From Ceratopteris richardii (taxonomy: Eukaryota > Streptophyta > Polypodiopsida > Polypodiales > Pteridaceae): a stretch of 64,000 nucleotides of DNA. The stretch covers positions 144,012,200 to 144,076,199 of the forward strand of contig CM035439.1 of the NCBI GenBank assembly GCA_020310875.1, in the 5' to 3' direction. Positions 56,231 through 64,000 of this stretch are shown here, piece by piece. The first letter of the stretch is position 1; every line of letters starts with the position of its first letter. The notes under the pieces were generated by a model. The model saw nothing but the letters and a program-made list of their open reading frames with translations, was not told the origin of the DNA and ran no database searches. The position numbers were made by a program, and so were the translations under genes.

Positions 56231-57237
56231 GTGTGTTTTCTTCTCGTTACAAATCCTTTTTTGGCATTTTGTTATGAAATGATCTTGTTTCTTGCAGTAG
56301 TGGGAATTCCTTTCACTGAAGTAGATGTAGTGGTAACAAACTTCTCTTTTGGTGTGGAAGAAGTAGTAGACGTAGATATGGTAGAAGATGAAGTGGAAGA
56401 CTTACTTTCCTTCTTACTTTGTTGACTCTTCTTGTCCTTCTTTGTTATCTCCTTCTTCTTCTTACCCTTTGATGATGATAACATGGCTTCATCATTCTCT
56501 TCCATACTCTTTTGTTGATCTTCATCTTGAAGTAACAAGAACTACAACTCTTCAAATGGAAGTTCTCTATCTATTGTAGAGAGAGATAAAGAAATAGCAA
56601 AAGCACGATATGAGGATGGAAGTGAGTTTAGAAGTATGTTTACCATGTTTCCATCTAAAATATTGACTCCAACATTAAGTAAGTGATCATGTAAGTCTTT
56701 GAGTTTCAAAATATGTGACTGAATGAACTCACCAACTTTCATCCTTGTGTTGGCTAGCTGCTTCTTAGATGAGCTTTCCTAGTAGGATTTCTACTTTGAT
56801 AGAGATTCTGTAACTCCATCCAAGCCTAACAAGAGGTTCTACATGACCTAATTTGGGGTATAATATGCCTCTTGACTCCTGTAGCAATGAATGAAAGTGC
56901 TTGTCCATCCCTTGAATCCCATTTGGATTGCTCTTCTGTAGGAAGTAATCTGGTAGTATCACGGACTTCAGATAATGAAAGAGTTTCTTCTTCTTCTTCT
57001 TCAATAACCTCTTGTTGAGCAGAAATCGGGGAAGCAGCTCTTTTGGAAGATGAAGCAACATCCTCTCCTGTTTGTCTTGGCCTTGGGTACTTGCCATTGA
57101 CAATATTCTAGAAGTCTTTAGATATTAACAAATTCATTATCATAAAACTCCACATTGGATAGTTAGACATTCTTTCAAGCTTATCTTCATTCTCAAGTCT
57201 ATGATCACTCATCTTGTTAAGGGTCTATGTAAACTAT
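56231..57237 (-). pseudogene. Copia G gag, - orientation
   Basis: From the right: the start near 57210 (MSDHRLENEDKLERMSNYPM), ASSSKRAASPISAQQEVIEE, TTRLLPTEEQSKWDSRDGQA, MKVGEFIQSHILKLKDLHDH, NMVNILLNSLPSSYRAFAIS, LLQDEDQQKSMEENDEAMLS and a Lys/Ser/Thr-rich tail. Parallel to the + strand copy at 52290-53357 and better preserved (SYRAFAISLSLSTIDRELPF). Stops near 57115, 56830 and 56530. Confidence 0.85.
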
Positions 57238-57251
57238 GCTCTGATAGCAAA
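57238..57251 (-). other. Copia G primer binding site (- strand)
   Basis: - strand TTTGCTATCAGAGC, one or two bases off the initiator-Met site, directly inside the 5' LTR. Confidence 0.75.
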
Positions 57252-58271
57252 TGTTGGAAGTGAGGAGGGTCTTAATAACAAAAATCATAGGTTTATAGGA
57301 TCTTCCAACAAATGAACATTAGCATACACACGTTAAGACTCAAAATGAGATGGGTAAGAGATAGAGAGAGAATAGACAAATTTACAAAGTGTAACGGTAA
57401 GCTAGAATGCTTACCTACACTAATTTATATTGAATGTCAAATTACAATGTGTGTATATGGTTACAAACTGAGTATATGCTGAATGTAGATACAAAATTTG
57501 AATCTAGGCAGAATTTCGAGAAGTAGATACAAGAGTTTGTGTGTAAAGAGCCTAAGAGGTATGAAGAAAGTTTGTGTGTGAGAATAGAGTGAATATGAAC
57601 ATTTTAGAACTGTTTTACACCAAAACCTAATTCTGAAATTAGGGTTCCAGAAACCTTAAATCAGAAATTGATGAACTAGCAAGGGGAAAACTGAAATTAG
57701 ACTTGCAACTCACAACACCTAGCAATATGCTGATGGTTGGCTGCCAAAATCTCCTTCAAATCTGCACCAAAGGTAGAGCAAACCTCCTCCAAGCGTAATA
57801 CACTCCTCCAAGCTCTTGAATAGCTTGAATTGATTGCTACAAGTGACCCCCTAGCGTCTATTATATAGCCTTCGAATCGGCTTACAAAAATTTTAATGAA
57901 AAGCACAAAAAGCTTGGCAAAAAAGCAATTTTTGTGATCAGCTTTTCAAAAAAACGAACTTGCTTTTGGCACTAAAATTGCAACGATCAGCTTATTTATT
58001 CATCATATGAGAATGGGAGTTTGCTTTCCTAAATGTACGTGACCTGAGATATCATATACTACAAAATCCTTTTTGAGCAGATATTAGGGTTAGGGTTTTA
58101 TACCATTTTTGGACCGCAGATGATTGAAGGTTATATACCAAATGAAAGCTCTCCTCAAATACATCTGATGAGCTAAATTTTTGAGCTTCTTTGACCAAAA
58201 TTTGGCTAAGTACCAAAAATTAGGATTGCTAGAAATTAAGGTTTTGTGCTATTCAGACATTGTTTCCATCA
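57252..58271 (-). mobile_element. Copia G 5' LTR, - orientation
   Basis: 1020 bp from TGTTGGAAGTGAGGAGG to TTTCCATCA (the - strand start reads TGATGG instead of TGTTGG). Contains AGGGTTAGGGTTTTATACCA near 58086, shared with the LTR piece at 53546. Confidence 0.85.
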
Positions 58272-61200
58272 ATCTAACATCTCAAAAGAGGCATGTAACT
58301 CAGCCCTTAAATCAACAATATAGTTCTCATTGGGACCCGTGCATGTCATCAACATAGACATTAATGATTAGGAGCACATTATTTACACTCTTAACATATA
58401 AGGTGCTCTGAGTTGGACTGCTCTCAAAAACATGCGCAATCAAGCAAGCTTGTATTTTTTCATACTTAGCACGTGGTGCTTGCTTCAAACCATATAATGC
58501 CTTTTTCAACCTGCACACTTTGTTTTCATGGCCTTTCTGCACAAAACCACGGGGCTGAAATACATACTTCATGTAAGTCACCATTCAAGAATGCAGGTTT
58601 AATGTCTAATTGATGTACATTCCAACCATGATGAGTTGCAAATGCACAAATGCTACGAACAGTGCTCATTCGGCATGTTGGAGCAAAGGTCTCATCAAAA
58701 TCAATGCCTCTCTCTTGAGCATAACCTTTTGCAACAAGCATAGCTTTATACCTGTCATCTGTTCCATGAGGCTTACCTTTCAGCTTGTATACCCATTTCG
58801 TTCCAATGGCCTTTTTGTCTGGGGGCAAATCATATAAAGACCAAGTACCATTCTTCGTAATAACATCATATTCTGATTGCATAACAACAATCCAATTTTC
58901 TGAATTTTGTGCTTCATCAAAAGAAATAGGCGCATTCTCGTCACAAAGACTAGAAGCAGCCATTGCATAGCAATTTGATGCAAAACAAGCAATATGAGAG
59001 CCTGAACGAGTATGATATGAGAGTGGTGCATCTAATTTGCTATCTCGTAAAGTCTGCACTAGCCATTTGGGCATAGTTTTTGCCTCCTCTGTATCAACCC
59101 TCTCATCAACAAGTGCATCGTGTAAATCTGCATTAGAAATGGAATGATATGCATCATCATATGAAACCCATAAAGGCTGAGAAATTGCCTCAATTGGACT
59201 AGCACTTGATTGTCCACCTGTAAAAAGAGGAAGCAAAGTGTTATACACATTTTTGGAGCTAACTAATGTCTCCTTAGTACATGAAAGTAATTGCTGAATT
59301 GCATCTTCCACAAAATCAACATCATGACTAACCAAAATATGTTTAGTCTGTGGATGATACAGATGATAGCCTTTGCTTTCAGAATCGTACCCAACAAAAA
59401 TACATTTTATTGCTATATCATCCAATTTTTTGCGTTGTTGTTCAAGCACTAATGCATATGCGAGACAACCAGAGATACGAAGATGAGCAACAGATGGCTC
59501 GCGACCATGCTAAACCTCATATGGAGTGATAGATTGTAGTGCTTTGGTGGGACACCTGTTAAGTACATATGTTACACACATGATAGCCAAGTCAGAAGCT
59601 ATGAGGTAAAATCCGACTTTTGACCATACGCCTTGTCATCTCCATGAGAGACATGTTCTTTCTTTCAAAAACTCCATTATGTTGAGGTGTAGACTGCATT
59701 GTACATAGAAGTTTTATGCTATGTTCATCCAGAAATGCATTAAAATCAGAAAACATGTATTCCTCCCCTCGATCAAAACGGAGGGTTCCCATTTTGCATG
59801 CTGACAGATTTTCAGGCAAAACCAGAAATTGTTTGGAGCACATAAACACTTTGGACTTTGCTTTCAATGGATATACTCATGCATGCCTAGAAAAATCATC
59901 AATAAAAGTCACGAAGTAACTATAGTTTCCAAAAGGTGTCTTCATAGGACCTCAGACATCACTGTGAACAAGCTTCAATTTCTCAGTGGCTTGCACTGAA
60001 CCATCTATTGGGAAGGAGGGACGCTCCATTTTCCCAAAATATAGCATTCATAGACATGTTTAGACATGTTTACCAGGTGCCTTCATAGACATGTTTAGCC
60101 TGAGAATCTTGAACTGCAGATGTTGAATCATTCAAAGTTTTTGCATAGTCTATGCAGCCCATGACATAAAATGTCAGAAGCAATCATAACATCGCCATTT
60201 GAGAGATCATAATTGGACATTTGTAATCAACAAATTTGACAACCAAGCTGATCTTGACTAATACTGAAACTGATAACAAATTTTTCTTGATCCGTGGCAC
60301 AGGCAAAGCATGTGACAATTTGAAAGTACTACCATCAGTATTAGTCAGAATGATCTTACCAACTCCCATTACAAGATAGGAGGATTTGTTAATATTCTTT
60401 GTAGTGGCAGACTCAAATGAAGTGAAGAAACTACGCTTCGAGTTAATATGTTTTGTTGCCCCATTGTCAAAGTATCAAACATCTCAATTTACTATAGACA
60501 TACATTGTTCATGAGAGGATGGGTCATAGCTGCACACAATAGTAAACACCCATTCTTCATTAGTATACTCTGTTTTGTAGAACTGTTTCTTCTTTTCTAT
60601 TTTCTTCTCGTCGTTTAACTGTGCAGAATTAACAGATTTCTGCTTACTAGTAGACAAGCTCCATTTACTTTTGCCCATGTGACTAGCTAAGAGAGCTTGA
60701 TCTTCAACACGCATAATGGACTGATCTTCCTGCAATAAAACAGAGACTAACTCCTAAAATGTTAAGGAATTTGGATCGCTTTTATCATCAACCGAAGAGT
60801 AGCAAAACTTTGATATGAATGAGGGAGACCATTAAGAATGGTCTGTACAAGTGAGCTATCTAGCAAGAATTCATCAATAGAAATCAATTATTCCTCCAAA
60901 TCTTTTGATCTTTATCAAAAAACTGTCCATAGAATCTCCTTCATTCATATGCTCACTCTCTAACTGTTTTTGGAGGTAAGCAACACGAGCCTCATTTCTT
61001 GCCTGGTATAAAGTTGTAAGTGTATCCCAAGCATCCTTTGCTGTTTTACACGAGCGAATGCGAGGGATAATGGCACGTTTGACATACAAAGCTATCAATG
61101 CATGTGCCTGAGCACCTCTTCCATCCCGTCGAAGTTGCTATGTAGTAGTTGCAATAGGAACCGCAACATGAACAGGAATTTGAAAATCGTTATCTTCAAT

Positions 61201-61660
61201 GCAATCTGCATCACCTTCAATAACTGTATTTCCAGGTGTAGTAGGTGGTTTTTTCAACACCCTACACAATATTCCACGGTCCTTTTGCCACCAATGTATG
61301 ACAGAACATATATGCCCATAACGGGTAATTAGTGCCATCCAACTTGTCCTCAACAACCAATATACTGAAATACCGTAGTGCAAGAAAAATGACTTTATCT
61401 AAAAAAGTTGAACAGAACTACTTTGTGAGCTCCACTAAGCCTATAGCACACTTCGAGGTGCTTGTACTGGCAAACCAAAACTTGTATATATATTTGGCAC
61501 AAAAGGATGAAATCGCGTACATAGGCATTGCGATAGTGCGTTTAGAGGCCGAAACTAGCTCAGTTCAAAATTTCGACATAGTATGCTCACCAATTTTAGT
61601 GTGGTCTTGAGACTCAGAGTGGAGGGGTGTCGATGATGCCCTAGATGAAGCGGAGACCTA
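58272..61660 (-). pseudogene. E4 copia gag-pol, 3' truncated
   Basis: On the - strand from the right: gag (60874-61383; DAWDTLTTLYQARNEARVAY, LQKQLESEHMNEGDSMDSFL), nucleocapsid-like linker (60484-60735), protease end (60184-60369; MGVGKIILTNTDGSTFKLS), integrase (59592-59867; LRFDRGEEYMFSDFNAFLDE, TPQHNGVFERKNMSLMEM, with Glu kept), then integrase end and RT in one frame (58526-59449; KCIFVGYDSESKGYHLYHPQ, GTKWVYKLKGKPHGTDDRYK, GYAQERGIDFDETFAPTCRM). The last piece (58327-58584) holds CRLKKALYGLKQAPRA and VYVDDM, then breaks off at 58272 next to the Copia G LTR. Confidence 0.88.
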
Positions 61661-61673
61661 CTCTGATACCAAT
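61661..61673 (-). other. E4 primer binding site
   Basis: - strand ATTGGTATCAGAG beside the LTR: initiator-Met type. This confirms the orientation of the whole E family. Confidence 0.88.
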
Positions 61674-61900
61674 TGTTGCAGTTTTAGGTCTATGGAAGCA
61701 CACAAACAACACAAGGAAGAAGAAGAAGCTTGGAGCAGAACACACAATACTGAATGTATTACCAAGTGAATGTACAATGATAAGTGATCTGTTAGGATTT
61801 TAGGCTTACATACAAACCAAGGGAAAAAAACATCCTAAAGAGGGAAAAAAGTGCCCAAGCAGTCCTTGTGTGCTCACACACATCAGTTCGAAATATATCA
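61674..61900 (-). mobile_element. E4 copia 5' LTR
   Basis: 227 bp, TGTTGCAGTTTTAGG to AAATATATCA, same family as 26831, 27981, 32983 and 34278. Confidence 0.88.
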
Positions 61901-61917
61901 ACACCAAGGAGCCTAAT

Positions 61918-62590
61918 TGTTGGAAAGAGTGCCAAGAAGTCCAACTTCTAGAAGAAGGCGCTAGGAAGCCCAACTTAACCTTTTGGGTTCCACGACGCCA
62001 AATTTATGACCTAAAGACAAAGTGGGCCAAGCTTTGACAAGGCCGAGGGGGTTGCAGAGGTTGAAGAGGGGCCCAAGTAAATCTCAACCATTCAGCACTA
62101 CAGGACAAGGTTTGGTAGTGGCAACTGGAAAATGTAATTGCACTAGTACATTAACTTCCCCCATTACTGCTATATGTTACAGACCCTCTTGTAATTTCAT
62201 CCCTTGTCCATAAAAGGAAGGCTTTTCCAGAGAAGAGGATATAGAGGATATACAAATAGAGATGTGTATGAAGTTTTAGGTCTTGGCTCTTAAGTCTTGT
62301 CTAGGAGAAGAGCTAGCTCATAAGCCCATACAAGCCTAGAAATTCAGATTCACTGTCTTACTCTTACCCTGGAGCCAAGAAGTCCCTGCTAGTTGGTGCT
62401 AGCACGAGGATACCTTGGAAAGAGGGAGCTGAGTAGATGGTGTAGTTCACCCGTTGTCATGGCTGTAGTGTTTGTCTAATACATTTCCACTTGTTATGCT
62501 GTCATTGTTCAAGTACTTTCTTAATTGTTCTTCTTAATGACTTATTAAGTGTGATATCTGTTTGGTATTCATGCTCCAGGAGTAGTGCAT
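61918..62590 (+). mobile_element. Possible solo LTR (unassigned family)
   Basis: Starts TGTTGGAAAGAGTGCC and has CCATAAAAGGAAGG as a TATA-like region near 62210. No internal element domain follows. It looks like a solo LTR of an LTR element, but neither a clear right edge nor a target duplication was seen. Confidence 0.4.
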
Positions 62591-63045
62591 TTTGCATTCC
62601 CTGCACCCACATACCCAACTTCACCATCCACATTTACTAGGTTTTATTACATTACTACCTCATGAGGAGAAGAATTGTGGCTGCTTATTTTAGGGAAGAA
62701 ACCTAATTTTTGTCACAGTTGCAGAAATTTTCCCTAGTTTGAGCACATAGGCTGTTTCTTTGATAAACAGTCCTCTTATTCTTTTAATTCCAGCACACAT
62801 ACATTTTCTTATAACTCTTAAGCACACTTCTCTCTTACATTCATACTTAGAACTTTTGTACATTCAGTCTTTTATTCAAAATTTATATTTCACACCCATT
62901 GTATAGTTACTATTTCATCAAGTAGTTATTATTTAGAGTAGCATTTAGCTACTTGTTTCACTTCTCTTGTCTCTTGTCTATTTTTGTAATCATTCATCTA
63001 CATTAGTTGGCTCAAGGTGTGTGTTAACATGAAAAAAAACACTCT
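62591..63045 (+). other. LTR-like AT-rich fragment
   Basis: Ordered blocks such as CATTCATCTA...AAGGTGTGTGTTAA (62992-63026) resemble the end of the Copia G LTR. Heavily diverged; may be an old related LTR. Confidence 0.3.
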
Positions 63046-63533
63046 CGTAAAGTGAAAAACTAATTTTCAGTTTTTTTAAGAAAGCTGAATTTTCATCTTT
63101 TACAAAAAACCCTAATATTTGAAAACCTTAGACTGTTTTTTTTATGATAAATGCCTAAAAACAAGAGTTCTAAGACTCCCTAGATACCCTCTAGTGAAGG
63201 TAAATACATGAAGTTCTCCAACAGTTCAATTAATTAAGTTGACCTTTTTACGATACTGACATATTTATTCATTTCATTTCTTTTGCCTTTTCTCCCCTAT
63301 AATGTCAGAGATTGTCAATCGCTCAGGAATCTTAGAAGATGAATGATGCTATTTCTTGTTCTTTTCTCATGTCTTAGTACTTAATTGTATGTAAAAGTGT
63401 CATGTTCTCATTGTCAGCTTTACTCCAGATTTTGCTGTGATTCAAGGCGTTGAGATCGACTGGCTGACAGTCCTTGCCTAATTTTTCCTTTCAATCCTGA
63501 AAATACATATTTATTTTGTGGTTCATCAATCAG
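63046..63533 (+). other. AKR2 intron 1 distal part with splice acceptor
   Basis: Probably original intron sequence: no element similarity. Ends in a T-rich stretch and CATCAATCAG. The open frame before 63534 reads intron sequence. Confidence 0.5.
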
Positions 63534-63740
63534 GACCCAAAAATACAAGAATTGGCTCAACAGATAGCAAGAGATCCTTCGTTTAGAAACATGGCAGGTG
63601 AGCTACAGCATGCCATTCGACCTGGCCTACAAAATTTACCCCAAGGGGATTCAGCTGAATATTTCAAGACAATGCAGCAGGTTATGAATGATCCTCAGTT
63701 CTTGAATATGGCTGAAAAGTTAAGCAGTACACTCATGCAG
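63534..63740 (+). CDS. AKR2: AKR2 exon 2 (first STI1-like segment)
   Basis: 69 codons from GAC 63534 to CAG 63740, bounded by CAG acceptor and GTAAGC donor, phase 0 on both sides. The protein DPKIQELAQQIARDPSFRNM, AGELQHAI and QVMNDPQFLNMAEKLSSTL closely matches plant AKR2 with two DP-type (STI1-like) helices. STI1-like domains bind hydrophobic transmembrane segments; in AKR2 this N-terminal half handles outer-envelope cargo. No stops, unlike nearly all other frames here, so the gene is likely functional. Ankyrin repeats should follow right of the window. Confidence 0.9.
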
Positions 63741-64000
63741 GTAAGCTAATAATGCTATAGAGATCATGGTGAGGTATTGTCTGTATTGTTCCAAGCATTG
63801 AAAAAAGGTAAAAAAGCCTGGAATTTTGTTATCGGTTGATTTTATCATTCAATCTTTTTATGCGTTCGACTCTGCAACATTCCTATAGGCTAGAATTATC
63901 AATGCATGTTTGCTGTCACTTCTTTTTAGTATGGCTCAGCCTTGAGGTGAACGAGACCTATAAAATATATTCATGTACATACCGCAAGGTCAATGAGAGT
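63741..64000 (+). other. AKR2: Start of AKR2 intron 2
   Basis: Begins GTAAGC. No further exon recognised before the window end. Confidence 0.7.

Overview
This window is plant nuclear DNA dominated by transposable elements. Most coding sequence is reverse transcriptase, RNase H, integrase or gag from Ty1/copia and Ty3/gypsy retrotransposons. There are also hAT-type DNA transposon remains, one LINE and two tRNA-derived SINE-like segments. Plant signs are initiator-Met primer sites (TGGTATCAGAG) in several copia elements, plant-type copia and gypsy polyproteins, and two exons of a host gene matching AKR2, the plant ankyrin-repeat protein that escorts chloroplast outer-envelope proteins. Very long TE-filled introns suggest a large-genome vascular plant, perhaps a fern or gymnosperm; I cannot name the species.

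Left part (1-17,100): a nested stack. Copia A (with its 3' LTR) sits in Gypsy A, Gypsy A sits in Gypsy B, and Gypsy B sits in the left repeat arm of an old hAT transposon. That hAT element spans at least 10,974-17,010. It has inverted arms of tandem repeats, a decayed transposase on the + strand, and a decayed protein-kinase-like gene on the - strand.

Middle left (17,400-38,700): a - strand copia (D) split by Copia C, which has two nearly identical LTRs and a perfect 5-bp target duplication. Next comes a cluster of short-LTR copia elements (family E, LTR about 227 bp), a SINE-like segment, a + strand E LTR, and a + strand copia (F) of the same kind as D.

Right part (39,165-64,000): AKR2 exon 1 is at 39,165-39,317 and exon 2 at 63,534-63,740, both on the + strand and joined in phase 0. 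The 24.2-kb intron between them holds two small hAT elements of one family (each with an 8-bp target duplication), a triplicated copia RNase H segment, a SINE-like segment, a GC-richer LINE, long microsatellites, a palindromic copia (G), another E-family copia and LTR-like fragments. Intron 2 begins at 63,741 and runs off the window.

Apart from AKR2 there is no clear host gene. Most TE frames carry stops or frameshifts; Copia A pol is the main intact one. Boundaries are exact only where terminal motifs or target duplications are visible; otherwise they are approximate.
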